A stretch of 32,159 nt of DNA, taken from positions 1 through 32,159 of the forward strand of contig REEK01000082.1 of NCBI GenBank assembly GCA_007695115.1, given 5' to 3'. Within the stretch, counting starts at the first letter, position 1. Every line of letters begins with the position of its first letter. Shown here one piece after another: positions 1 to 9,578 of this stretch. Both the position numbers and the translations under genes were made by a program. A model generated the notes under the pieces. It made no database searches. It was not told the origin of the DNA and worked only from the letters and a program-made list of their open reading frames with translations. The DNA comes from Sphaerobacteraceae bacterium. GTDB taxonomy: Bacteria > Chloroflexota > Chloroflexia > Thermomicrobiales > Thermomicrobiaceae.

Positions 1-887
1 TCGGTTCCCCGCAGCACGCCCAGGAACAGCTCGTCCAGCTGTCGGGTAACCGGCCCGATCTCGCCATCACCCAGCGGGTAGCGATCGACCGACACCACCG
101 GCGTAATCTCGGCAGCCGTGCCGCAGAGAAACGCTTCGTCAGCGATGTAGAGCTCGGTTCGATCAACCGGTCGCTCTTCGACTTCCATCCCCAGGTCATC
201 CCGCAGCATCTGGATAATCGCATCACGGGTGATGCTCTCGAGAATGCTCTCGGTGACGCCCGGCGTGATTGCCTTGCCATCGCGAATCATCACGATACAG
301 GCAGCCGCACCCTCGGAGATCTTGCCGTGGTCATTCAGGAAGAGCGGCACATCATAGCCGTTGATGTTCGCCTCAATCGTCGCCAGCTGGCTGTTCCGAT
401 AGTTAGAGATGTTCTTCACCCGTGGTGGCATCACGTTGTCGCTGATGCGCGTCCACGAGCTGACACAGGCATCCTGCTTCATGCCGGTCATCAGGTGCGT
501 TGGCCGGGAACTGGTGTTGATCAGGATACCAGCCTCGGAGTGGTAGCTACTGAAGCCGCCACCACCGCCACCGGCCCGATATGCCAGCGGGCGAATGTAG
601 ATATCTTCTCGATGATCGTTGGCCCGGATCAGCTCCAGCATCGCGTCGTTGAGCTGCTCCACCGTGTAGTCCTGCTTCAGCCGGACCAGCTTCATCGACT
701 CTTCGAAGCGCTTCATGTGCTCCGGAAGTCGGAAGACATAGGCTTCCTGGTCATCTTCGTTCCAGTAAGCACGAATTCCTTCGAAGATCGCGCCGACCGT
801 CGACCAGCCAATATCGGTCACATGGATCGTGGCATCTTCCCACGGCATCTGCTTGCCGTTCCACCACAGGTACGCCGGATTAGCCAT
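1..887 (-). CDS. ilvE: Branched-chain amino acid aminotransferase (class IV), 3' end outside window
   Basis: PLP enzyme of fold type IV that transfers the amino group between Leu/Ile/Val and 2-oxoglutarate in the cytoplasm, the last step of branched-chain amino acid synthesis. The 295 visible residues begin MANPAYLWWNGKQMPW and contain FEGIRAYW near residue 36, a Schiff-base lysine at residue 158 (RVKNISNYRNSQLA), KISEGAA, and LYIADEAFLCGTAAEITPV near the end, all hallmarks of the IlvE family. The ATG at 887 is preceded by GAGGAGGACAGCAG, a clear ribosome binding site. The C-terminus runs off the window. An odd feature is six consecutive glycines at about residues 104-109. A second, diverged IlvE lies at 11627-12556. 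Branched-chain specificity is inferred; D-amino-acid aminotransferases share the fold but lack the AEITPV motif seen here. Confidence 0.93.
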   Translation of the reverse strand, partial: MANPAYLWWNGKQMPWEDATIHVTDIGWSTVGAIFEGIRAYWNEDDQEAYVFRLPEHMKRFEESMKLVRLKQDYTVEQLNDAMLELIRANDHREDIYIRPLAYRAGGGGGGFSSYHSEAGILINTSSRPTHLMTGMKQDACVSSWTRISDNVMPPRVKNISNYRNSQLATIEANINGYDVPLFLNDHGKISEGAAACIVMIRDGKAITPGVTESILESITRDAIIQMLRDDLGMEVEERPVDRTELYIADEAFLCGTAAEITPVVSVDRYPLGDGEIGPVTRQLDELFLGVLRGT

Positions 888-1034
888 CTGCTGTCCTCCT
901 CGCTGCTGAGCTGAGCTCACATTTTCCATCATGTCAATTACGCGGATCCGGTCACGCCGTTGTGGAAGTCGCCGCGCATGTACGAGAGCATAGTATATCG
1001 GAACGGTCTAATGACACATCCAATACGTCCGGTA
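888..1034 (-). other. Intergenic region upstream of the first ilvE
   Basis: This 147-base gap should hold the ilvE promoter. TATACT and TATGCT hexamers occur near 985-1000 on the minus strand, and TTGACA lies at about 933-938, but none are paired at a proper spacing. I see no T-box or riboswitch structure. Confidence 0.3.
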
Positions 1035-2807
1035 TCAATCCGGCCGCTCGGCTATCGTGACGTCCCGGCTAAGGTTCAGCCCGATCGACTCTCCGGTGAT
1101 CAACCGGTCGCGCCCGTCCAGCGGAAGGCCCTCGACCCACGGTTGCACCAGGTAGAAATCGACTGGATGCACCAGCGGGATCACCGCCCCATGCTCCTGC
1201 AACAGCCCTTCACACCCGGCCCAGGCATTCGCCCGGGATTCCGGCGAATCCATCGCCTCTGCAGCCAGCAGCAGTTCGTCATATTCAGCATGGCCCCAGG
1301 GAACGCGGAACCCTTCGGTTCTCCAGGCGGGAATGAGCTCGGCATAGACCGATGCGGGATCGGCATAGGGATACGTCCAGTCGATCCAGGCAAACGGATA
1401 TTCCCGCTGGGCAAACTGTTCTCGAAACTCCTCCGGATCATGCACCCGGATGGGGACCTGGATGCCGAGGTTCTCCCGCAACTGCATCGCCACATCACGG
1501 GCTATCCGGTCCAGATAGCCTTCCACTGCGGGGATATCGAGCCCGAACGCCGGCCACTCGGCTGGAACGGGATAGCGCGATTCCGCCAGCTCTTCGTAGG
1601 CATCATCGACGTTGAATCGGGCGACGATTCCGGCTGCCGCATCGTCCAGCAACGGGAACATACCGGCAGGAAACATCCGTGCTGCGGGGAGTATCCGTCC
1701 CTCGACGATGAGCTCCAGGCGTCGGCGATCGATGACCTGACTGACGATACGCCGCACCGCAGGATCATCGAACGGGGGAACGTCAGGATCGGGAACCAGG
1801 CCGATCACGCGTTCGGGCATGGTCATGGTCACGAACGGCTCCTGTGAAGCATCTTCACGGAGACGAATTCCGTCCGATCCCGACAGCCGCACCATCTCCA
1901 GCTCGCCGTGCCCGAACTCGGTCAGCGCCAGACCAGACGAGTACGCCGAGAACTCGATCCGGTCCAGACGAGGTGGGTCGGGCTCCCAGTACGCTTCGTT
2001 CGGAATTAGCGTTGCCAGGGTATCGTCGAAAATCGAGACCCGGAATCGGCCGTTCCAGTAGCATCCATCTGTGTCGTCCACGGACTGCGGACGAAAGACT
2101 CCCAGACGAGGAGAGCTGGCCACCGCGGGAAATGTCTCCCGTTGATGGGTCAGGGCGATGTCGAGTGTCCAGTCATCTATCGCGACGATCCCGACGTCGC
2201 TAGCTGGAACCTCTCCACGAACAAACTCCGCGGCATTCTCTATGTCCATCAGAAGCGAGCGAGCCGGAACATCGTCAGCTGATTCAAGCAGTTCCAGCCA
2301 GGCCGCCGCAAAATCATGTGCGGTCAACGGGGAATCAGATCCACTGCCAGCTTCATTTACGCGGATGCGAAATCGCCAGCCTTCCCCGTCGGTCAGCGGT
2401 TCCCAGGAGATGGCCCAGTCAGGCTCGATCTCCAACGTATCTGACAGCCGAACCAGGCCGGAATGGGTCATCGAATTGGACAGGCATTCTGGAAGCTCCG
2501 TGGTCTCCACATAATCAGGATCGAAAAAGGTCCCTGCCAGGCGTAATACCTGCTGGACCGGCTCCGGCGGAGCAGTCGCCGTCGGAGTTGGAGTTGGCTC
2601 AACAGGCTCGTCCGGGGTCGGTATCGGGGTTGGCTCGGGTTGATCTGGAATCGATGCCGGTGTCGCCACCGGCTCGTCATCTGGAGGTGGGGTGCTGGGT
2701 TGAAACGAGATCGGCGAGCATCCTGCGACCTGCAGCAATCCGCCCGAGGCGAAAAGCATCGGAATACGACGCAGCAACGCCCGGCGGCTGGTAAGTCGGT
2801 AACGCAT
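1035..2807 (-). CDS. ABC transporter solute-binding lipoprotein, OppA/DppA type (SBP_bac_5)
   Basis: Extracellular binding protein that would deliver peptides, or oligosaccharides in some relatives, to an ABC importer; 590 residues. The N-terminus MRYRLTSRRALLRR is followed by a short hydrophobic stretch and the lipobox VAGC with Cys30, so it is a lipoprotein. The SRRALLRR block resembles a twin-arginine signal. A Pro/Thr/Glu-rich linker spans about residues 35-80, and the rest is the SBP_bac_5 domain (HSGLVRLSD, PDWAISWEP, LTAHDFAAAWLELLES). The chosen ATG at 2807 lacks a good ribosome binding site. An in-frame TTG at 2852 with GGAG upstream is the alternative and would add 15 residues. It lies 77 bases downstream of the ROK kinase on the same strand. 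No permease or ATPase gene is adjacent, so its partner and ligand are unknown. Confidence 0.88.
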   Translation of the reverse strand: MRYRLTSRRALLRRIPMLFASGGLLQVAGCSPISFQPSTPPPDDEPVATPASIPDQPEPTPIPTPDEPVEPTPTPTATAPPEPVQQVLRLAGTFFDPDYVETTELPECLSNSMTHSGLVRLSDTLEIEPDWAISWEPLTDGEGWRFRIRVNEAGSGSDSPLTAHDFAAAWLELLESADDVPARSLLMDIENAAEFVRGEVPASDVGIVAIDDWTLDIALTHQRETFPAVASSPRLGVFRPQSVDDTDGCYWNGRFRVSIFDDTLATLIPNEAYWEPDPPRLDRIEFSAYSSGLALTEFGHGELEMVRLSGSDGIRLREDASQEPFVTMTMPERVIGLVPDPDVPPFDDPAVRRIVSQVIDRRRLELIVEGRILPAARMFPAGMFPLLDDAAAGIVARFNVDDAYEELAESRYPVPAEWPAFGLDIPAVEGYLDRIARDVAMQLRENLGIQVPIRVHDPEEFREQFAQREYPFAWIDWTYPYADPASVYAELIPAWRTEGFRVPWGHAEYDELLLAAEAMDSPESRANAWAGCEGLLQEHGAVIPLVHPVDFYLVQPWVEGLPLDGRDRLITGESIGLNLSRDVTIAERPD

Positions 2808-2884
2808 GGACGTCAGGTTGGTACCGGGTGCCGAACGGCTCGAACTCCCCAAGAATCTGCGCTCCGTACCTGTGAACGGCGAGA

Positions 2885-3856
2885 TCAGATACTGGTCAAC
2901 TGGTCGGGTCGTTGATAGAACACGTTAGCTGCGGCTCCGTAAACTCCGGTATGCGTCTCCAGCGCTGATGGAACGATGGCCACGTGTCTATGAATCGGCA
3001 CCATCGTGTAATGCGCCAGCCCCGAGCGGAACGGTTCCATAATCAGGTCACCGGCGCGGGCCAGCCCGCCACCAACCACGATCAGCTCCGGATTGAAGAC
3101 GTTCACCAGCCCACCAATTCCGACCGCCAGCGCTCGTCCAGCCCGGGCGAAGATATCGATGGCCGCAGGGTCTCCCTGTTTCGCTGCCTTTGCAACGATC
3201 TCCGCCGAGATTCGCTCCTCGCCTGCAATCTCCCGAATCAGTGTGGATCGCTCAGAGTGAACCGCCATCTCACCGTGCCGGGCAATCGCCCAGCCGCCGA
3301 TATAGGCCTCCATACAGCCGATCCCACCACAGGTACACCGCGAACCGTTGGAGTCGATCGAGATATGCCCGACCTCTCCACCCAGCCCGGCAATGCCTTC
3401 AATCAAATGTCCCTGATGGATGATCCCGGCGCCGAGGCCGGTGCCAAGCGCCAGATAGATCAGATTGTCGACGTTCTTCCCGGCACCGAACATCGACTCG
3501 CCCAGCGCCGCGCAGTTGCCATCGTTGCCCAGCACAACCGGCATTTGAAGCCGCTCTTCGAGCAAGCGAGTCAGCGGGACGTTTTCCCAACCGGGCAGAT
3601 TCGGAGCAAACCGGACAATGCCAGCCTTTGGCTCCAGCGGTCCCGGAGCAACCACCCCGATCCCGGCAATATCACGGCTGCCGAACTCTTCGAACACCTC
3701 ATCGGCCAGTTTGACGATCTGATCGATAATGGCGTAGACGCCACCTCGTACCGCAGTGCGCACACTCCGGTGATGCCTGATCTCTCCGGTCTGATCCACG
3801 ATTCCGCCACGGATATTCGTTCCACCAAGATCCACCGCGAATGCGACGTCCGCCAT
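2885..3856 (-). CDS. ROK-family sugar kinase (glucokinase-like)
   Basis: Cytoplasmic ATP-dependent sugar kinase of the ROK family, probably phosphorylating glucose or an N-acetyl hexosamine; 323 residues. The ATP loop DLGGTNIRGG starts at residue 9. The catalytic segment is LGNDGNCAALGE and the phosphate 2 motif is LGTGLGAGI. The ROK zinc site is GEVGHISI followed by CTCGGIGCMEAY, with three cysteines and a histidine. There is no N-terminal winged helix, so it is a kinase rather than a NagC-type repressor. The ATG at 3856 has GGAAGGGAAACTG upstream. It precedes the solute-binding lipoprotein, which could hint that the lipoprotein binds a sugar, but that is weak. The exact substrate cannot be read from the sequence. 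Confidence 0.92.
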   Translation of the reverse strand: MADVAFAVDLGGTNIRGGIVDQTGEIRHHRSVRTAVRGGVYAIIDQIVKLADEVFEEFGSRDIAGIGVVAPGPLEPKAGIVRFAPNLPGWENVPLTRLLEERLQMPVVLGNDGNCAALGESMFGAGKNVDNLIYLALGTGLGAGIIHQGHLIEGIAGLGGEVGHISIDSNGSRCTCGGIGCMEAYIGGWAIARHGEMAVHSERSTLIREIAGEERISAEIVAKAAKQGDPAAIDIFARAGRALAVGIGGLVNVFNPELIVVGGGLARAGDLIMEPFRSGLAHYTMVPIHRHVAIVPSALETHTGVYGAAANVFYQRPDQLTSI

Positions 3857-3939
3857 CAGTTTCCCTTCCCGATTCAGAAACCATCACGTCACCGTCGATC
3901 AAGGAGCGCAGCACGCAGATCGACTGGCGATCTCACTGG

Positions 3940-5415
3940 CTAGAGTATGAACTTGCTCACGTCTTCCTCCAGCACAATATCACTCATACGTTCACGAACA
4001 AAGACCGCATCGATCCGGATCGTCTCACCGGCCCGCTCCGGTGCCTCGAAGGAGAGCGCTTCCAGCACTCGCTCCATCAGCGTATGTAGTCGCCGGGCGC
4101 CGATATTCTCGGTTCGCTCGTTCAACAGTGCCGACGCCTGTGCGATCTCTCGCAGGCCATCCTCGGTGAACTCGAGCGTGACGTCTTCAGTGGCCAGCAA
4201 TTCACGATACTGCCGGGGAAGCGCGTTCTCCGGCTCAGTGAGAATTCGGTACAGCTCATCGGCGCCGAGGCTCTGCAGCTCTACCCGCACCGGGAAGCGT
4301 CCCTGCAGTTCGGGGATGAGATCCGATGGCTTGGAATTGTGGAACGCACCGGCCGCAATGAACAGCATGTGATCGGTCCGGACCGGACCATAACGCGTCA
4401 TGACCACACAACCTTCGACGATCGGCAACAGATCTCGCTGCACGCCTTCGCCGGAGACATCCGGGCCATAATCACCACTCTTACTGATCAACTTGTCGAT
4501 TTCATCGATGAAGATGATCCCGGTCTGCTCGGCCCGTTCGATTGCCGTCTCCATGATGGCATCGAAATCGATCATCCGGTGCGCTTCCTGCTGCGTCAGA
4601 ATACTGCGGGCCTCGCGAATCTTGACCCTGCGTGAGCGACGACGGTGCATGAACCCATCAACGAGATCGTTCAGGGCCTCCTGCAGGTCATCGTCATTCC
4701 CGCTGCCGAAGCTCCCCATCTGCGGGCCCAGGGCCTCCATCTCGATATCAGAGTCGAGATCGATCACTTCATCGTCGATCTCGTTCTTCTGAAGCATCCC
4801 GAGAAGCCGGTTGCGCTGACGTGTCTGCCGGCGCCTGGCGTTCGCCTCACGCTTGCGCTGTTCTTCCGGATCCTCAAGCAGTTGATCATCCCCATCTTCG
4901 CTGGGTGACTCCTGTTCGGCAGCTCTCCGGTCACGCTCACGCTGCTCAACGAGAATTTCCGCCAGGCGTTGATTGGCCGAGATCTCGGCCTCTTCCTGAA
5001 CGTTCTCCAGCCGCTCCTGATGGATCTTGCTGATCGCGGCCTCGACGAGATCGCGGATCATCGATTCGACATCGCGTCCGACATAGCCAACCTCGGTGAA
5101 GTTCGAAGCTTCGGCTTTCAGGAACGGAGCATCGATGAACTTGGCGACCCGCCGGGCAATCTCGGTCTTTCCGACCCCGGTCGGCCCGATCATCAGAATA
5201 TTCTTTGGAAGAACTTCGTCCCGGAACTCTTCGGCCAGTTGCTGGCGACGCCAGCGGTTGCGAATCGCAACGGCTACCGCACGCTGGGCATCGTCCTGAG
5301 CCACCACGAACCGGCTGAGCTCATCACAGGTACGTCGTGGAGTCCAGTTTCCGGGGCTATCGCTCACCAGAAGGTCATCATTTGTCTGTTGGGGCGTTGT
5401 CTGGGTCTTGCTCAT
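3940..5415 (-). CDS. hslU: HslUV protease ATPase subunit HslU (ClpY)
   Basis: AAA+ unfoldase that forms a hexamer, unfolds substrates and feeds them to the HslV peptidase in the cytoplasm; 491 residues. Walker A is GPTGVGKT at residues 77-84, followed by the pore loop GYVG in the segment [11 protein letters not shown]. The charged I domain covers about residues 130-260, Walker B is [10 protein letters not shown], and the sensor region includes [11 protein letters not shown]. The tail KFIL matches the family's C-terminal tail, which in known structures inserts into HslV pockets. The N-terminus is longer than E. coli HslU by about 20 residues. Its ATG at 5415 lies inside the end of hslV (38-base overlap) with no strong ribosome binding site, which suggests translational coupling. 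Confidence 0.97.
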   Translation of the reverse strand: MSKTQTTPQQTNDDLLVSDSPGNWTPRRTCDELSRFVVAQDDAQRAVAVAIRNRWRRQQLAEEFRDEVLPKNILMIGPTGVGKTEIARRVAKFIDAPFLKAEASNFTEVGYVGRDVESMIRDLVEAAISKIHQERLENVQEEAEISANQRLAEILVEQRERDRRAAEQESPSEDGDDQLLEDPEEQRKREANARRRQTRQRNRLLGMLQKNEIDDEVIDLDSDIEMEALGPQMGSFGSGNDDDLQEALNDLVDGFMHRRRSRRVKIREARSILTQQEAHRMIDFDAIMETAIERAEQTGIIFIDEIDKLISKSGDYGPDVSGEGVQRDLLPIVEGCVVMTRYGPVRTDHMLFIAAGAFHNSKPSDLIPELQGRFPVRVELQSLGADELYRILTEPENALPRQYRELLATEDVTLEFTEDGLREIAQASALLNERTENIGARRLHTLMERVLEALSFEAPERAGETIRIDAVFVRERMSDIVLEEDVSKFIL

Positions 5416-6007
5416 CAGCTTGTGTTGCGGTTTCTACGATAATCCGGTCGTTGGTATAGATACAGAGATCAGCCGTGACACGCATCGCGGCCTCGGCGAT
5501 CTCACGGGCGTTCTTGTCCGAGTACTGAAGCAGTGCTCTGGCCGCGGCCGTTGCATACGGCGCTCCGGAGCCGATCGCCGCGATTCCGTCATCAGGCGCA
5601 ATCACATCGCCTTCCCCAGAGAGCAAAAGCAGCTGCTCAGGATCTGCAACGAGCAACTGGGCTTCCAGACGCCGCAAATAGCGATCGGTCCGCCACTCTT
5701 TTGCCAGGTCGATCGCCGCCCGGCGGAGGTCGCCATCGGCGCTGCTGAGCTGTGATTCGAACTTCTCGAACAGCGTCAGCGCATCAGCCACCGCACCGGC
5801 GAACCCGGCGAGCACTTTACCGTCAGCGAGCGTGCGGATCTTCCGGGCTCCATGTTTGACGACGACATCACCAAAAGTAACTTGCCCGTCGCCAGCCAGG
5901 GCAACGTTGCCATCCCGCAGTACACCGATGATCGTCGTTGCCTGCCAGCGGGGCGAGCCCGACGACGATTCATGCCACGGCGACTGCTGGTATCCGGCAT
6001 TTCTCAT
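5378..6007 (-). CDS. hslV: HslUV protease peptidase subunit HslV (ClpQ) with long propeptide
   Basis: Threonine peptidase of the proteasome beta fold that forms the dodecameric core of HslUV; 209 residues. The catalytic thronine is expected at residue 24 in [13 protein letters not shown], followed by the family signature [11 protein letters not shown] and later [21 protein letters not shown] and IGSGAPYA. The ATG at 6007 has AGGTG a few bases upstream. No ATG, GTG or TTG occurs between this start and the catalytic Thr, so a leader of 23 residues must be made and removed, whereas many bacterial HslV proteins lose only the initiator Met or a few residues. A longer frame begins at 6091 but lacks homology-like sequence. 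The gene follows topA and overlaps hslU. Confidence 0.95.
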   Translation of the reverse strand: MRNAGYQQSPWHESSSGSPRWQATTIIGVLRDGNVALAGDGQVTFGDVVVKHGARKIRTLADGKVLAGFAGAVADALTLFEKFESQLSSADGDLRRAAIDLAKEWRTDRYLRRLEAQLLVADPEQLLLLSGEGDVIAPDDGIAAIGSGAPYATAAARALLQYSDKNAREIAEAAMRVTADLCIYTNDRIIVETATQADEQDPDNAPTDK

Positions 6008-6106
6008 TGTACACCTGCGCGTTCTGATTCGGGGTTCATGGCCGAGCCGACCTGCCCTGGCAACAGCGTGCCTGGTGGGTCGGCTCAGCACGATTTCGTT
6101 GCCTGG

Positions 6107-8323
6107 CTATGAAGCCCGGGCAGGTTCGGCCGACTCTTTATAGTTACACGCCCGGCACTTGACGCCGCCACGACGCCCGGCCTCGACCAGGATGTCGTTG
6201 CACTCCGGACAGTTGCGCCCGATTGGCTTGTTCCAGGAGATGAATTCACACTCCGGATAGCGGCTGCATCCGTAGAACGGGCGACCCTTCTTGGAACGTC
6301 GCTCGACCACGTCGCCTTCGCCACATTCGGGACAATCGACGCCAGTCTTGACCAGCAACGGCTTCGAGTTGCGACACTCCGGGAAACCAGGGCAGGCGAT
6401 GAATTTGCCGAAACGGCCGATCTTGATCACCATCTGACGCCCGCACTTGTCGCAGATCTCGTCAGTTGGCTCGTCCTTGATCTGGACCTTGGCCATATTC
6501 AGTTCGGCATCTTCCACGTAGGGGTGGAAGTCCTCGTAGAACTCGCGGATCACGGGAACCCATTGCCGCTCGCCAGTGGCAATCTCGTCCAGCTCTTCCT
6601 CCATGTTGGAGGTGAAATCGTAATCGACGATATTCGGGAAGTGCTTGATAAGCAGCCGGCTGACAATCTCGCCCAGCTCCGTTGGGAACAGGCGTCGCTC
6701 TTCTTCCGTGATGTAGTACCGATTGCGCAGTGTGCCAATCGTTGGCGCATAGGTACTCGGTCGCCCGATCCCCTGCTCTTCCAGCGCCTTCACCAGCGTC
6801 GCTTCGCTGAATCGGGGCGGCGGCTGAGTGAAGTGCTGTTCCGGCAGAAGTTGCTGCAGCGCCAGAATCTCGTCCTTCGTCAGTTGGGGTAGCGCATCCC
6901 GATCCATCTCGTCTTCGGCGTCATCGTCACGACCCTCACGGTAGATCTCGATAAATCCGGAGAACTTGATAACCGAGCCAGTTGCCCGGAACATGTACGG
7001 CTTTTCGCTGCCGGATTTACCAGCATGGATATCCACCGATGTGCTGTCGAAGATCGCATTCCGCATCTGACTGGCAATGAATCGCTGCCAGATCAGGCGG
7101 TAGAGCCGATACTGCGGCTGGCTCAGAAACGGCTTCATCGCTTCCGGCGTCCGGGCGGGATCGGTCGGACGGATCGCCTCATGCGCTTCCTGGGCACCCT
7201 TGGCCTTCCGGGTGTAGACGGGCGCCTTCTCGGGCACGAATTCCTTGCCGAGTCGATGCTCGATCACCTCACGGGCTCGCTGCTGGGCAGCCGAGGAGAT
7301 GTTCGTGGAGTCTGTCCGCATATAGGTGATCAGACCGGTGGTCCCCTCCGGCCCAAGGTCGATCCCCTCGTACAGTTCCTGGGCCCGGCGCATCGCCAGG
7401 GTAGCGCCCATCCGCAATTTACGGGACGCCTCCTGCTGGAGCGTACTGGTGATAAACGGCGCTGACGGGCGACGCTGGGTCTCACGAGTCCGCACTTCCG
7501 TCACCGAATACTCGGCGTCATCGAGGTCATTGACGATCTTCATCGTCGATTCCTCGTTGGAGAGATCCGGTTTCTCATCGTTGACACGATGCAACGAAGC
7601 CGTGAACGTTTTCGGCTGGCTCTTGCCATTCTGGGCGGCCTGCTGAGCCAGCTCCACGTCCAGTGACCAATACTCGACTGGCTCGAACTCGCGGATTTCG
7701 TCCTCGCGTTCGACGATCATGCGAAGCGCCACGGACTGTACCCGGCCTGCCGAGAGGCCACTCTTGACCTTTTTCCAGAGCAGCGGGCTGATCTCGTAGC
7801 CGACGAGTCGATCGAGCACACGACGGGCTTGCTGAGCCTCGACGAGCCGCATATCGATATCTCGAGGATTCTCGATCGCTTCTTTCACCGCGTTCGAGGT
7901 GATCTCATGGAACACCACCCGGTGAATCGGCTTATCCGTCGCCTGCGCAGCCTCGATCAGATGCCAGGCAATCGCCTCACCTTCACGGTCAGGGTCAGTA
8001 GCCAGCAGGATCTCTTTGGCGTTCTTTACGCTCTCGCGGAGTTCCTTCACCACCTTGTTCTTGTCGCGTGGCACCAGGTACTGCGGCTCGAAGTCGCCAT
8101 CCACGTTCACGCCCATCTTGCTCTTGGGCAGATCGCGAACATGACCCATCGATGCTTTCACCGAATACTTCTTGCCCAGGTACCGCTCGATCGTCCGCGC
8201 CTTGGCGGGCGACTCAACGATCACCAGCGACTTACTGGGACTCCGCCTGGTTGTTGCCTTCTTCTTCGTTTTGGTGGTCGTCTTCTTGGCTGCTGGTTTC
8301 TTCTCGTTTTTTGTTTCACTCAT
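6107..8323 (-). CDS. topA: DNA topoisomerase I (type IA)
   Basis: Relaxes negative supercoils by single-strand passage; 738 residues. A lysine/threonine-rich tail (about residues 1-30) precedes the Toprim domain (SLVIVESPAKARTIERYLG; acidic triad region ATDPDREGEAIAWHL). The active tyrosine lies in GLITYMRTDSTNIS. Three C-terminal zinc ribbons follow: CDKCGRQM with CPGFPEC, CPECGEG with CSRYPEC, and CPECND with CRAC. The ATG at 8323 has only a weak ribosome binding site. The 137 bases between it and the guanylyltransferase should hold its promoter, but I see no convincing -35/-10 pair there. hslV begins 100 bases downstream on the same strand. Length and domain order are normal for the family. 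Confidence 0.97.
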   Translation of the reverse strand: MSETKNEKKPAAKKTTTKTKKKATTRRSPSKSLVIVESPAKARTIERYLGKKYSVKASMGHVRDLPKSKMGVNVDGDFEPQYLVPRDKNKVVKELRESVKNAKEILLATDPDREGEAIAWHLIEAAQATDKPIHRVVFHEITSNAVKEAIENPRDIDMRLVEAQQARRVLDRLVGYEISPLLWKKVKSGLSAGRVQSVALRMIVEREDEIREFEPVEYWSLDVELAQQAAQNGKSQPKTFTASLHRVNDEKPDLSNEESTMKIVNDLDDAEYSVTEVRTRETQRRPSAPFITSTLQQEASRKLRMGATLAMRRAQELYEGIDLGPEGTTGLITYMRTDSTNISSAAQQRAREVIEHRLGKEFVPEKAPVYTRKAKGAQEAHEAIRPTDPARTPEAMKPFLSQPQYRLYRLIWQRFIASQMRNAIFDSTSVDIHAGKSGSEKPYMFRATGSVIKFSGFIEIYREGRDDDAEDEMDRDALPQLTKDEILALQQLLPEQHFTQPPPRFSEATLVKALEEQGIGRPSTYAPTIGTLRNRYYITEEERRLFPTELGEIVSRLLIKHFPNIVDYDFTSNMEEELDEIATGERQWVPVIREFYEDFHPYVEDAELNMAKVQIKDEPTDEICDKCGRQMVIKIGRFGKFIACPGFPECRNSKPLLVKTGVDCPECGEGDVVERRSKKGRPFYGCSRYPECEFISWNKPIGRNCPECNDILVEAGRRGGVKCRACNYKESAEPARAS

Positions 8324-8459
8324 ACGTGTATCGAACTACCTAACTGATACCGGGGAAGGCGTAAACACGCGCTCCCGCTATCATCGTGGAAATCGCAAAA
8401 TTATCCTGTCGAACCTGCGGTGCTGATCGGCCCTGCGAGCGATGTCGGCAATCAGAGGC

Positions 8460-9536
8460 TTAAATCAGCCCGGTATCACCGTTGTCTTTCAGCCGCTGAA
8501 CAATCCGTCGCACATCCTGTGCACGGCTGCGGTCACAGACCAGAAGGACGTCGTCAGTATCGACGATGACCAGGTTCTCTACCCCCAACGTTGCCACAGT
8601 CCGACTATTTCCGAACACCAGCGTTGCGTGAGTGTCCTCGGCAATGTGCCTCGCCTGGATAGACAGGTTGTCTTCGCCGCTGGTTGCAAGGACCTCGCCA
8701 AGGCTGTTCCAGTCACCCAGATCAGTCCACCCACAATCGGCCGGAACAACCGCAACACGGGAGGCATGTTCCATAATCCCGTGATCGATCGTCACGTCAC
8801 GCAATTCCGGCCAGCGTTCTTCGAGAACCGCATCACGCTGATCGGTGTCCCATTCGGCGGCGATAGATTCTAAACACGAATAGACGTCGGGAATCAACTC
8901 CTTCATCGCCTCGATCAACGTCCGGGCCTGCCATACGAAGATACTTGCATTCCAGAGGTATTCGCCACTCTCCACATAGCGAGTAGCCGTTTCCAGGTCC
9001 GGCTTTTCCTTGAACTCTTCAACCGCGAACGCCTGCAAACCGTTATGCTCGCCTAGCGATTCGCCCTGCCGGATGTACCCATATCCGGTCTCCGGACGGC
9101 CTGGCTGAATGCCGATTGTTACCAGATAGCCGTCGCGGGCAACCTCGGCCGCCGACTGCACAGCCTGGCGAAACACCGCTTCGTCCGCAATGAAATGATC
9201 CGCAGCGAACGACCCCATGATCGCGTCCGGATCTCGCATCGCCACCAGCATCGCACCGAACCCGATCGCCGGGCCGCTGCCCCGGGCGGCAGGCTCCACC
9301 ACGATGTTCTGCTGCGGAACATTCGGCAACTGCCGACCGACCGATACCGCATGCTGACGACCGGTCAGAATGAATGTATGCGCGGGATCGACCAGTCCTT
9401 CGAGGCGGTCGAGCGTGCTCTGGAGCATTGTCCGCGGCCCGGGAAACGGAAGCAGGAACTTCGGACGGGCCGCCCGACTGGCTGGCCAGAGTCGCGTTCC
9501 ACTTCCTCCGGCCGGAATGACGGCGTACATGCGCAT
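8460..9536 (-). CDS. manC: Mannose-1-phosphate guanylyltransferase
   Basis: Makes GDP-mannose from mannose-1-phosphate and GTP, for glycan or exopolysaccharide synthesis; 358 residues. The nucleotide-binding signature IPAGGSGTRLWPASR is at residues 7-21, followed by PKFLLPF. Further family marks are EPAARGSGPAIGF, GSFAADHFI, FKEKPDLETA and LWNASIFVW. It has only the nucleotidyltransferase and left-handed helix parts, with no C-terminal phosphomannose isomerase domain, like short single-function enzymes. The ATG at 9536 is preceded by GAGGAG at six bases. It lies between dprA and topA on the same strand, an unusual place for a sugar-nucleotide gene. No other glycan gene is nearby. The symbol follows the activity; a paralogous specificity is possible. 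Confidence 0.88.
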   Translation of the reverse strand: MRMYAVIPAGGSGTRLWPASRAARPKFLLPFPGPRTMLQSTLDRLEGLVDPAHTFILTGRQHAVSVGRQLPNVPQQNIVVEPAARGSGPAIGFGAMLVAMRDPDAIMGSFAADHFIADEAVFRQAVQSAAEVARDGYLVTIGIQPGRPETGYGYIRQGESLGEHNGLQAFAVEEFKEKPDLETATRYVESGEYLWNASIFVWQARTLIEAMKELIPDVYSCLESIAAEWDTDQRDAVLEERWPELRDVTIDHGIMEHASRVAVVPADCGWTDLGDWNSLGEVLATSGEDNLSIQARHIAEDTHATLVFGNSRTVATLGVENLVIVDTDDVLLVCDRSRAQDVRRIVQRLKDNGDTGLI

Positions 9537-9553
9537 CGGTACTCCTCGTTTAC

Positions 9554-9569
9554 GGGGCAGTCGTGCCCC
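9554..9569 (-). other. Small hairpin between dprA and manC
   Basis: A perfect six-base stem, GGGGCA/TGCCCC, with a GTCG loop lies in the 42-base gap between the two genes. There is no T-run after it on the minus strand, so it is not a convincing terminator. It might stabilise or process the shared transcript. Confidence 0.35.
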
Positions 9570-9578
9570 TGTTATCAG

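Noticed and set aside
933-938. TTGACA before the first ilvE as a -35 box
   Set aside because: No acceptable -10 lies 16-18 bases downstream on the minus strand.
960-1847. Long plus-strand open frame of 295 codons
   Set aside because: It is antisense to the solute-binding lipoprotein gene and shows no recognisable domain; high-GC genes commonly produce such shadows.
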